Origin: Lonicera japonica | Lineage: Eukaryota; Streptophyta; Magnoliopsida; Dipsacales; Caprifoliaceae | Length of the DNA stretch: 64,000 nt | Assembly: GCA_021464415.1 (NCBI GenBank) | Contig: CM038468.1 | Span: forward strand, 62,575,220-62,639,219 | Reading direction: 5' to 3' | Shown here: positions 1 to 10,041 of the stretch, piece after piece | Layout: each line of letters opens with the position of its first letter | Position numbering within the stretch: position 1 is the stretch's first letter | The notes under the pieces: model-generated | Told to the model about the DNA's origin: nothing | Database searches by the model: none | Seen by the model: the letters and a program-made list of their open reading frames with translations, nothing else | Program-made: the position numbers and the translations under genes

Positions 1-53
1 CACACAATTTTTTTTTTCACCTTATTCCATCTCTTCACCGCTAGTGACGTTTT

Positions 54-292
54 AACGAAGCCTCAACACTCCTCTCACGGCTAAACACTTCTTCCTTTCA
101 CTCTGCCATCTCCAACGTTATCGAAGCCTTGAAATGGGGCCCACTTGAGACCAGTCCGTGTGATTGGACCTACATAACTTGCAATCCAAATGAGTTTGTA
201 ACCGAAAAAATATACAGCCAATTCCCCTCTAAAAGGTTAATTTCTCCGTTTTTCGGCACCTTGAGAAGCTGGTGATCTCCGATGCAAGCTAA
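54..292 (+). pseudogene. LRR receptor-like kinase N-terminal fragment (RCH1/RGI-like), broken
   Basis: From 54 an open stretch reads NEASTLLSRLNTSSFHSAIS and later SPCDWTYITCNPNEFVTE. This matches the N-terminal cap of plant LRR receptor kinases of the RCH1/RGI type: a 'LxSWL' segment followed by the 'CxWxxITC' motif. A second piece at 257-289, HLEKLVISDAS, is the start of the first LRR but lies in another frame and ends in a stop. The LRR array, membrane span and kinase domain are absent, so this is a decayed fragment. It sits next to a terminal-repeat-like sequence (340-535), so a transposon may have carried it here. The family call rests on remembered motif spacing, not on an alignment. 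Confidence 0.6.
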
Positions 293-334
293 TGATGAAT
301 CTTAAAAAAAATGGAGTTAAAAGTTTAAAAATAT

Positions 335-535
335 ATATAAATTAGGGGGCTTAGTATCACTTAAAGTTTTAGGGGGTTAAGTGTAAAATATTTTGATAGA
401 ATAGTGAACGGCGTTAGAGTCAGGGAGAGATTGAACCATTTATGTAACTTTAGGGAAGACATTGACGATTTTGGAACATCAAGGGAAGAATTTAACTTGG
501 ACCCAAACTTTAGGGTCTAATTTGTCTTTTTCCCA
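335..535. mobile_element. MULE-like terminal-repeat fragment
   Basis: The stretch has the wording of long Mutator-like terminal repeats: 'ttagggggcttagt', 'tttagggggttaagtg', 'aactttagggaagac', 'aactttagggtctaatttg'. The same 'aggggttaagtg' phrases recur in the well-delimited element at 54605-55692. The outer edge is probably near 533 (read from the minus strand, GGGAAAAAGACAAATTAG). No partner repeat or target duplication was found inside the window. Confidence 0.35.
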
Positions 536-1119
536 CGAAATAATTGCCGATACAGAGTTGCACCTTTTTTCGACGGATATTTTACTACGCGTCTTGATAA
601 AAAACAAGTGAAGGAGCGTTATACACCTTAATGTATTCACCGGTGTCTCGCCGGAAAATGAAAAGCACTGCCAACAAGAACCGTCTAAACCCAATTCACT
701 TCCACCATTTCAATCCGTATTCATCTTCGTTTTTGTTGTTGTACAAAACTGTGAAAGAGGTAATGAAAAGTACAAAAAAAACAAAATATATTAAAACATG
801 TTTTTTTTTGACATAGAGAAAAATTAAATAAATTAAATCAAATCAAAATATCCATAATGAAAAATCAAGTAAAATAAATCCGTTGACATAGAAAATATAA
901 ATATCAATAAAGAAAACTGTTTTAATAATTCAGAAATGCAGGAGCAATTATTCTGCGTCTTGAATATAATTTATAGACTTTTGTACCATTTATGTACAAT
1001 TACATATTATTTATTATTCGTCTTGGAAATTCCATTCAACACCAAATTTGTGGTAACATACTTATTTTGACATAGTTAATTATTAAAGATAAATATCGAT
1101 TATTGATTATATCTCCAGA
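536..1119. other. AT-rich intergenic DNA
   Basis: No gene, splice-supported exon or clear repeat boundary is visible. The short open frames here have no recognisable protein signal. Confidence 0.5.
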
Positions 1120-1868
1120 GGTGTCAAAAGGGCTCAGTTGTGCTAGTTTTCGGCTTAACCCAATTTTGATGGGTTAAATTATTTTCTTTTCCAAAAAAAA
1201 TGTAAAGATCAAGGTGTGTACAAAATTAAAATAAAAAGGTCAACTCAAAATTGGTTTTACAAAATTTAGAACGCCGAACCAATCTAATACACGTAAAATA
1301 TATTTTCTTGAAATACCTTTTTTAACATTACACGATTATAGTAGACACAATCATACAACATATAATAAACAAAACGGTTTCAGGCTTTTCATAAGTAAAC
1401 TTGATTTGGTATGGGTTTGAGTCAACCATATTTTAGGTGGGTCAAGTTTAAATTAGGTTAAATTAGCTCCATACTTAACATGTTGTCATCTTTATACATT
1501 TTAACTATGATTTAGAAAAGTAACTCTTAATTTAAGATATGTAAAAATAAATAAAACACTCTCAAATTAGAACGGATAAAATACTTGAATATTGAAAAAT
1601 ATGACAGATCGTTATGAACTATGTATACTTTCTTGCAGTAAGAAATGTCGACCTCGATCCACTACTAACAATGTGTGTCAAGTTTTCAAGCGCTCTTTTG
1701 TATCTATTATCATGGAATATCGTTATGAGCTAATTACCCAATTGGGCCCAAAACCATGGTTTTTATGTCAATGTAGCATTTGGACTATCAATTAGATCGG
1801 CTTGGCCCCTTGCCTCTGAATCAATTTAATCTTGAATTATGAATTGTGTCAATTTGGCCCACCCCTAA
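1120..1868. mobile_element. possible hAT-like non-autonomous element
   Basis: The left end reads CAGAGGTGTCAAAAGGGCTC. The right end, read in reverse complement, starts TAGGGGTGGGCCAAATTGAC. The ends are only partly similar, as in old hAT elements, and the interior has the Thr/Gly-codon-like 'gggtttgagtcaacc' phrases common in such elements. No matching 8-bp target duplication was found, so the edges are uncertain. Confidence 0.3.
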
Positions 1869-1945
1869 GTCCATTTTACATCAAACTATTAGCAGGATGG
1901 TTTTGGTCACAATTTTCTAGAGGAAATATTCTAAAAACAGAAAAT

Positions 1946-1966
1946 ATATATATATATATATATATA
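1946..1966. repeat. (TA)n microsatellite
   Basis: An uninterrupted TA dinucleotide run of about ten units in AT-rich intergenic DNA. Confidence 0.8.
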
Positions 1967-2271
1967 ATACACCAGTCATAAACATAAATCGCAAGGTGAA
2001 AATTGTTGAAATTGATCTGCTTTTTTATGCTCTATAAATTAGATCTCATCAAAAACAAAAATTATGACGAGATTCATTATGTTAATAATTGGACAGAGAG
2101 GCGAAATTGATGTAATTGTAGTAGTCCAAAAAATTACTTGATGCAATTGATAATTTAAGGAACTAAATTGATGTAAAGTCAATAGTTTAGTGGTAAAATT
2201 GACACCCGACCTCTCTTTGAGGCATCTAATCAATGCCAAGCCCTGCACCTCTCTCTGGAGCCCCAAGTGAC

Positions 2272-2788
2272 TAGGGATGGCAAAAATATCCGCGGGTTCG
2301 GGTACCCGCGGGTATCCGACCCGATGGGGGCGGGTATGGGGACAAATAATCGGGGGCGGGTCGGGGATTTTAAAAAATAGTCGGGTTCGGGTATAGGAGT
2401 CTCCAACCCGTACCCGCCCCGATATACTTAATTTTGTGATTTTTTTACTTTATGCTTGTATATATGTGTGTATATATGTAGATAAAATATATATGTATAT
2501 AAATTTCATTGTTCATTGTGTATATATATAATTTTATTTATATATGTATATATATTTATATAATATTATATTATTTTTAACTTCACTTTTCTTTTTCTTT
2601 TTATTTTTTTTTTTAAAAAAATATTGTTGGGGATTCCCCGCGGGGACCCGATACCCGACGGGGACGGGGATGGGGATTACCCGATTCGGGGAACCGGGGA
2701 TGGAGGCGGGGATGGGGATGGTTTTTGGTTGCGGGGATGGGAATGGAATTTATAAACCCGACCCGAACCCGACTCGTTGCCATCCCTA
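2272..2788. mobile_element. hAT-type MITE, 517 bp, complete
   Basis: The ends are TAGGGATGGCAA and TTGCCATCCCTA, perfect 12-bp inverted repeats. Flanking them is a perfect 8-bp target duplication CAAGTGAC at 2264-2271 and 2789-2796. Both subterminal regions are rich in G/C words (cgggttcgggtacccgcggg; ggggatggggatgg), while the core is (AT)-rich. No transposase is encoded. An 8-bp duplication and a TAGGG...CCCTA terminus are the hAT signature. The intact duplication suggests a fairly recent insertion. Confidence 0.93.
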
Positions 2789-3150
2789 CAAGTGACCAAC
2801 AAGGAAGAGGTAATAGTTTGACGGACAAAGGAGTATTATACTCTATACTTGGCACCAATCTGATAACAATATAAACAAAGAATATAAAAATAATTAATTT
2901 TTGAAAAATAAATTGAGACATATGGTGAAATATTATTTTACTTTGTGACTTTTTCCATATAATTTTTTTTTTATTGGTTGAAGATGAATTTTTTTCACAA
3001 AATATAACAAAGGATAGATAACAATTGCTCATAAAAATAAGTATGAGATTAATAGTATCTTATCTAATATTTCAACTTATTTTTCAACTTTTTGCACAAA
3101 TTAATTTTTCTTATCATTTTCTAGAGGAACGAAATGATAGGTATTGTCCA

Positions 3151-3561
3151 CCATAGGTTATGGTGGATTCCTCTCTAATTTTGCATTTCTTTTTTTGTAT
3201 TTAAAGGTAGTGATTCGTGGAATATTGTTATGTTAATTATATATAAGATGATTAATATGATAAATACTTGATTTTCTTGCTACTTTGTGGGAAATAATGG
3301 TGTGGTGTAACTTATTATGATATACATGTACACACTATAGTGAACATTCTATTTTACTTAAAAAAATTAAAATAAATAACTTCATCTTCAAAAAAAAATC
3401 TCAAATTGAACAGTTGATCATTTTAGAATATTGTAAACATAATTAAAATTTTAAATCTGCAGCTTAAAAGCTAAAAATGTTATAATTTAGAGAAGTTCCC
3501 ACAACTACAGTGGTACTTTATTTTCCATGTTCGTTATAAAACTTTCCACCATAACATATGG
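3151..3561. mobile_element. possible short-TIR element bounded by palindromes
   Basis: CCATAGGTTATGGTGGA at 3151-3167 is matched in inverted orientation by TTCCACCATAACATATGG at 3544-3561. Each terminal is itself nearly palindromic (CCACCATA..TATGGTGG). The 380-bp interior is AT-rich and non-coding. No target duplication was recognised. Confidence 0.35.
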
Positions 3562-3797
3562 TGGAAAGTATTTATGGTATGTAACATGTTTGTGATAGTT
3601 TGGCATTTATTAGGTTATTCATTTGCTTGTACTCAATTAAAAGTTTAACTTTTGTTCTCAAGTATTTTAAATTTAATTTTTGGGATACAATTAACTTAAA
3701 AATTATTATAATTAAGATAATTTGTACTTCTATGGTTTATTTTTTAAATGGTGTTTTCAAATTTACCAAAACTATAATCTTAATTTGAGATTTCCCT

Positions 3798-3830
3798 TCA
3801 AAAAACAAAAAACAAAAAACAAAAAACAAA
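3798..3830. repeat. CAAAAAA tandem repeat
   Basis: About four copies of the heptamer CAAAAAA. Confidence 0.75.
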
Positions 3831-4239
3831 ATTTTACTCAAAAATGTTTGCTCTCTACTTGGTCTTAAATCAACTAATGCCGAAATAATTAAAATTTTGG
3901 TTTTGATATAAACTAAATTAAAACATGGAGGGATCCTAAAATAGCAAACACGGTTTGAGATGATATAGCTTAGTAGGTGTTACGGGGTAACTATCTTTTT
4001 TCGTTAGAGGCTTACCAAATGATTGCTTTGTTTCCATAAACAACCAAAAAATACAGGCACACACACAATTCAGATTATAAAAACAAGCAATTACAGGGGC
4101 ACCACTCACAAACCTTTTATATTGCCTCAATAGTTTACAAATAATTACAAATCTCACAATTTTTCTAACTAGCCAAACACATTTGGCTGAGACACATTTA
4201 TATGCCTGCAGTTGACAACCCCAACTACCTAGGAATTCA

Positions 4240-4368
4240 AATTCAAAGACAAGAAACCAACACAACTGTAAGGTGGTTTTGTGCACACAAAACTACCTTG
4301 TCTAATTTAAAGACAAGAAAACCAACACAACTGTTAGGTAGTTTTGTCCACACAAAACTACATTGTCA
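4240..4368. repeat. two tandem 64-bp units, each with a hairpin
   Basis: A unit beginning aatt(c/t)aaagacaag at 4240 repeats at 4304. Each copy holds the inverted repeat GTAGTTTTGT..ACACAAAACTAC (first copy one mismatch). Non-coding. Confidence 0.75.
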
Positions 4369-4634
4369 TGTACCAAGCACATGCAAGGGAGTTTCCCTTG
4401 TCCCAATCAGACAACCAACTGTCCACAAGTAGCTAGCTTCTTCAGCTGCCTATCCATGCATCAAAACGATGTAGTTTCGGTATTCTCTCGAATTCTCACA
4501 AATTCAAGTTAAGAGCCACTCATGAATTAGGCAACATTAAGCCCACAATGCAACTCTAGTAACCCATGTGCTGTGTCGGACGCCCGCACTTAGCCTGCAT
4601 AGGGACTGCATGCCACAGCTCACACCAGCCCTCT

Positions 4635-6385
4635 TGTGAACACCTCATTTTGCGAGCCCCGCAAGAATCCCGAACTCCAAAAAAATAAGCACGCATGTAT
4701 GCACGAGCATTCCTAAATACATATATTATGTACATGTGATACAGGTCAAAAAAGAAAACTGAAAGGACCCCATATGAGAAGTTACAGAATTATCGAAAAT
4801 TGCCGGAACCGAAAACCGTCAAAACTCTTGGAAACTTGTAAAAGGAGAGTTATACATTTTGGATCATACTCAAACTTTGAGGGTTGTTAGACATTGCCAT
4901 AAGGAGTAGCATACTCGAAGATCAGCTCAATCTGACGGTCGGATCTCCGAAAATTCAAAAAATCATGAGTTTGTTTCGAGTGATCAAATGGAGGTCTTCT
5001 TGAAGTTAAAATGGTATAAAGTTTGGTCATTAGTTAGGTCTTATCATGGGGAAAAACACATTCAAAGTTCAGCTTTATCGGATATGGGATTTTCAAGAAT
5101 CAATTTGTCTATCGTGCAATTCTAGTCGAAATGTCCTTCGTAACAAATTAAAATAAATATAGGCCTTCCCGAATTCTGATCGACCTAAAATTTTCACAAA
5201 AGATAGAAAACATTTGGGGGGGAAACATATCCAAAATTCAGCATAATCCAACGGCTAGATTTTCAGTTCTCGAGGTTGTTTTACGCAGGTATGTTTCCTA
5301 TGCGGGAACAAACTATTTGTACCAATCCGAGGAGACCGAGTCCTTCCCGAACTCCGATCGTCTTTAAATTTTTACAGGGTCTGAAAGACTTATATTGGAA
5401 ATATATATCCAAATTTTAGCATGATCCAATGGGTAAAACCTGACTTTTTGTGCAAACAAGTGACCTTGTCTACAACAAGTACCTTTCCTACGCGGAAATA
5501 AACTCTTCGCATCAATCAGAACAAAAGGAGACCTTCCTTAATTATGATCGACCTGAAATTTTGACACAATCTATAAGACCTGTTAAGACTTCTATTTCCA
5601 ACACATATTAAAAAATCATGATGATCCAACGGCGGGAAGGTTTCGCGATATGTTCCAAGAATCCTAATTGCAATATCTTTTCTTACTCTCCAAGTATATT
5701 TCAAAATAGTGTTATTACTTTCTTATTTATTCAAAAGCCCGGATTAGCGGCATTGTTATACGAAGGAATCAATAATCGCTATTTATCCAATCTAACTCAT
5801 AGATTGCGGTGTGTATGTGATGAATACTCGATTATGAAAGCATTATTGCCATCTATACCGGTTTAATCAATAGACTTTGATATATGATCGGTCAAGTCGC
5901 CTCATATTATATCGAATATAAGATTTCACATCGAATAAGTTTCTAAAAAGCCTAAAGTTTTACAAAATCACTTGTTTCATTACATCTACTATTATCAAAC
6001 TCTCTTTTTCAAATTACACACACACACTTATTTTCAAAATCATGGGCGAACTAGGAAACACGTCATTTTCATCACATCTCCAAAATCCCGGTTTCTAAGG
6101 CAAGCATGAAAAGTTGTAAAGTAATAGCAATAGCATGTAATAACTAAATTATAACACATGCATATCATACTCAAGAGACCAAAAGGGCGAATTGGGTGTC
6201 TAACACCTTCCCGATTCGTAACTTAATTCCCGAACCTTCAAATCAACTGATTTTGTATACATTATGTATAAGAGGATATTTAGTCTATAAATACGTCTCT
6301 TTTACACAAACCTTTTTTGTTTATTTAGTAAAACAAACTTGGGATTCTTGATTTTTTCAAAACTGATTTTCAAAGCAACAACGGA
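4635..6385 (+). mobile_element. Tat/Ogre-like Ty3-gypsy LTR, diverged
   Basis: The start TGTGAACACCTCATTTTGCG resembles TGTGGATACCTCATTTTACG, the start of the second such LTR at 20528. Near its end both share 'aaagggcga..tgggtg..taa.accttccc' (6183 here, 22455 there). An internal section (4850-5640) consists of about five diverged units of roughly 180 bp. Downstream at 6383 'ggaatcgccgccca' is a weak echo of the primer-binding zone. No gag or pol follows, so it is a solo or truncated LTR. The lineage call is by resemblance. Confidence 0.5.
4850..5640 (+). repeat. diverged tandem repeat, ~180-bp period
   Basis: The phrase 'ccttccc(g)aa.t.c/tgatcg.c.t.aaattttcac' occurs at 5164, 5342 and 5532. 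The phrase 'tatccaaa.tt.agca..atccaacgg' occurs at 5228, 5406 and 5598-5635, with weaker versions at 5046 and 4862. Spacing is 178-190 bp. The array lies inside the LTR-like region. Confidence 0.65.
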
Positions 6386-6529
6386 ATCGCCGCCCACGAG
6401 GACCCCTCGGCATCGAGAACGCGGGTTCTCACACCCTATAATACCACTTAATGAAATATCCAAAGTGGTAGCATTACACACAGGTCTCATAAGTTGCTGC
6501 AACCCAAGTGCCTATGCACTTGGCTGATT

Positions 6530-6989
6530 TCTCGAACGGAGTCCAACTGCTCGCATAGAAATCCTCCAAATTCCTACACCCCTTATTTCTACCGGCAAAT
6601 GAGTCAGCCAACTCTAACCTCAACACTTAGTCTAAAATAGTTCCTTATGGGAACAAGTTAAATAGATGGATTAAGTTGTTAACCAAATAGACAGAAGAAT
6701 GCCGAGGAGAGCATTCCTAGCCGAGATGCTCCTGCTAACATAATAACACTAGCGCAATGGTCGTGTTGACAAAATACTTAGTTGAGATGGATGTGTTAAT
6801 GTGAATTGTAAATAAGGATAGTGACATTTGTAAATGTTAGGGTGTATTAAGGTTTTGCCCTCTTTATATTTTACTATTTACCCCAGCGAAATACTATAAC
6901 TTTAGTTCTATACTTATAAATAAAATAAGGAAAATATTCGTTACAATGGTCTTGAATTATATATAAATGGTGTTTTCAATTTTGGCCGG
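6530..6989. other. intergenic, no recognised feature
   Basis: Non-coding, AT-rich. No gene or clear repeat edge seen. Confidence 0.45.
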
Positions 6990-7475
6990 AATAAAAATTA
7001 GAACCAAATTGAACTTGAAAATTCAATTTTAGTTCGGTTCGGTTTCTAAATCATCCAAACCCAAACCGAAACTAAAATTTTATGTTCGTTTATTTGGTTT
7101 TCATATATTAAGTTTTAAATTAAATAAATTGTAAGAAAACACTTATTTTTTTTTTATCAAAAAAGTAATAACTTTTATAATTATAATATAGCTTCAATAT
7201 TTATGATGGCCCAAATAGTTGATTTATCACCATATTTAGTAGATTTTATGAACATAAAATTTTAAATAGTTAAACAATATTATTTAAAGTCTCGTATTCA
7301 ATGATTCGGTTTAGTTCGGTTCAGTTTACAAAGTCAGGACCTAAATCAGAACCAAACATATTCAATTTCGATTCGGCTTTGGTTTTTTTTCAGTTCATTT
7401 TCTATGTATCAGTTTGGCTTGGTCGTTCGATTTTCAGGCTCCCCACAATATCCTTATTATAGACAAGTAATTTTA
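6990..7475. mobile_element. hAT-like non-autonomous element, decayed
   Basis: Rich in 'ttcggttcggttt' and its complement 'aaccgaac', typical of subterminal motifs of a class of plant hAT elements. The right part (7290-7470) is clearly related, in the same orientation, to 18668-18850: both run 'aaccaaacatatt.a.tttcg.tt' to 'tcacaatat(t)cc'. Edges are not resolved. Confidence 0.45.
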
Positions 7476-8315
7476 GACAGAGAAAGCTGGTACCTTATTA
7501 GTATTTTTCTCTAGGTGATTGCATTTAAGCAAGATATATACAAGCACACACATACATGATAACGTATTATCAAAATAATATAGGCGCTATCGGAGGAACC
7601 TACCTACAACTAAAATATCAATCTCAGTCTCATTCATTACTTATATCTATTATTGAATTGTGCTTAACTTACATTACCAGCGGGGATATCCAAATTTGTT
7701 GGTACTTACAAAACCCACCCCATTTGTGTTATAATTTGTAAGGTGCATCTTAAAATTTTAACTTTCATCATGAAAATAACTATATCAAAGATGAATAGAA
7801 GTAAGGCAAGGTGATGGCTTAAAAAATATATTGCCTACAGCTCAATAAAGTAAAGATCAATGGATGAATGATAAAAGGCGGTGTATGTAGAAAATAAAGT
7901 ATTAGTTAGCATAAGACTACAATGAAAATGTTTAGGAATAAGAAAAATCATCGTGTTCAGTTGAAATTGTACTCGTGACAATTTTATAAATAAAAATATA
8001 AGCAATCAAGTATATATGTTTTTGTTATGTTCCCCTATATTGCTTTATTGTTCCCACTTACAAAAAATCATGACCATGTTCTTGAATTATATATATACAC
8101 ACAAAGATCCATGTTGAGTCACGAAAATCCCAATTTCGTTGATCTAAAATTTTTAAAAAATATTTATCATACTATATATCTCTTTGTATAATTCATTTTT
8201 TTTTTGTTTTTATTGACTTAACACACCACATTAAGAGAATTTTCAATGGAATAAGCAAAATTGAATAATTAAAATGACTTTAATTATTCATTTAGTAAGT
8301 TGTTAAAGTTAACAA
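7476..8315. other. AT-rich intergenic DNA
   Basis: No gene found. The short open frame at 7556-7741 has no homology I recognise and no splice context. Confidence 0.45.
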
Positions 8316-8653
8316 TGTAAGCATCTCCAATGACTATTTTTTTCTCAATAACTAAATTTGTAGGGTCCTTTGTATTGATTAATCCCAACTTAATCAATTT
8401 GAATTTTGTTTTAAAAAAATGAGGAAACGATGATTTAAATTTGAAAAAAATTATCTGTTACTCAATAAAATTAGTGGGTCCCTCGTTTTGATTATTGAAA
8501 AATGTTGTTAACTTTGATTATAAATAGAGTAAATTTGGTTATTAGTTAAAAGTTTTATAATATTTGATTATACCATTGAAGTAGTGTTTTTAGTCAATAT
8601 TGTTAAAATTAATTATAATTATTATTTTAATTATGTCATTGGAGATACTTTAA
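8316..8653. mobile_element. MITE-like foldback element
   Basis: The ends are TAAGCATCTCCAATGAC and GTCATTGGAGATACTTTA, inverted repeats of about 17 bp with two mismatches. 'GCATCTCCAATG/CATTGGAGATG' is a recurring terminus of plant MITEs. The interior is AT-rich with further inverted words (agtgggtccct / agggtccttt). Confidence 0.5.
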
Positions 8654-9306
8654 GATTTCGTTTGGTTTACGGATTTGAGCACTCAAAAAAAGAAAATATT
8701 TCCTTTTCCTTTGATTGATAGATACAAAATTTTAGAAACACTTTATTCATAGAGGAAAAAGTAGGGGTAAAGTCGTCATTTCAAAATATATGGAATTGAT
8801 TTTTCCTTATAATTTTTAGCATTTATTACAAAAATTTTGGACATCAACACTCCTATCTAAACATTTTTCATACTTCACCAAATCTATTACTATATAGTAA
8901 AATGAAGGAAGTATAGCAATTAATGCAATATATATAACAATTAATGCAATCTTTAATTACTTACTAATGCAATTTATCTACTCAACTTTTCACTGTTTAT
9001 AATTCTATCATTTTTTTCTCAACCAGGTATATTAGTAATTTAGCACTAAGACTTTTTATACATGTCATTTTTTATTTTTATTTAATGTAATTGGGTTGTT
9101 GAATTACTTGCATATTTGTAATTAATTTACCTTTATATTTTTAGTTACATTACATGTATTTTTACAATTTTTGTGTTAAAACATTTACATATGATGTATT
9201 CACGTTTACACACTTGTATATGAAAAAAACTTGGAAACTTTAAAATTTCACCTTTATAAAAAGATAAAAAAAAATTATTTTCCTTTGTTGAGCCAAATGT
9301 ATTTGT

Positions 9307-9760
9307 CACATATTGCTATTTAGGGGTTTGTCAATTCCGCAAAACCCCGAACCGAAAAAAAATCGAAACCGAAAATAAAAGTTTGGTTCGGGTTTGCTCT
9401 ACTGAACCAAAACCATTGCTTTAAGGGTGATATATACACACTATGAATTATTATGAAAAAAAAAAAAATACATTTGCCTTTATTATTTAATTAACTACAT
9501 AATGTTAAGAATCAATACATTAGAAAAATAAATCATATTTAACATTCTTATAAGTACAATAAAATTGAATAAAAAATGGATATATGTTGCTTTTTTCTTA
9601 ATCTTATAAATGTACATGTTGCTCCTTGAATAAAATCGCGAAACTGACCCGAGTTTGGGTTTTGAAGATTTAGAATCAAAACCGAAGAACCGCGAACTTT
9701 TATTTGGGTTGGGTTTGGGGTGCCTTGGTTTCTACCCGACCGAAACCACATATCGCTATT
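9307..9760. mobile_element. probable decayed hAT-like MITE
   Basis: A 14-bp direct repeat, CACATATTGCTATT (9307-9320) and CACATATCGCTATT (9747-9760), with one mismatch, bounds about 430 bp. The two ends are rich in inverted 'aaccgaa / ttcggtt' and 'acttttatttt' words. The inner termini (TAGGGGTTTG and reverse-complement TATGTGGTTT) are only loosely inverted. It ends less than 300 bp before the CMT3 start codon. Confidence 0.45.
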
Positions 9761-9827
9761 AGTACGTGGTTAAGACGTTAAGTCCATAAACGCCCCGTTT
9801 TCTATTCCAAGTTGAAAGTTGAAACAA

Positions 9828-9942
9828 TCCCGCCTCATCGCAATGTTGGAAGTTTCGAAAAGTTTACACATATATGGATGGATATGGATGTCAAACCATC
9901 ATTCAAATCCAATTCATGCCTCCAAAACTTCCGCTTCCCGCC
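9828..9942 (+). promoter_or_regulatory. E2F-type sites upstream of CMT3
   Basis: TTCCCGCC at 9935-9942 matches the E2F/DP octamer, and a second TCCCGCC lies at 9828-9834. They are 107 and about 210 bp before the ATG. E2F control of DNA methyltransferase genes in dividing plant cells is established in principle. Use of these sites is inferred. Confidence 0.5.
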
Positions 9943-9981
9943 CATTTCCACTATCTCCAAAATTCACACTCCCCCTCGCCC

Positions 9982-9991
9982 CTTTTAAAAA
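9982..9991 (+). promoter_or_regulatory. TATA-like box of CMT3
   Basis: CTTTTAAAAA lies about 50 bp before the chosen ATG and is followed by a CT-rich leader (9992-10036), the usual plant core-promoter layout. It places transcription start near 10015-10025, which excludes the upstream in-frame ATG at 9874. Confidence 0.45.
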
Positions 9992-10041
9992 CCCCTTTCT
10001 CTACACGAGCATATTCTCTCTCTTTCTACCCCTCAATCGAC

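Noticed and set aside
2613..3032. 139-residue minus-strand open frame
   Set aside because: It runs through the GC-rich end of the 517-bp MITE into AT-rich DNA. The Pro/Arg/His wording is translated repeat.
9874..10041. Upstream in-frame ATG that would extend CMT3 by 56 residues
   Set aside because: A TATA-like box and CT-rich leader lie between it and 10042, and the added residues resemble no CMT N-terminus, while MAKRKG... does.
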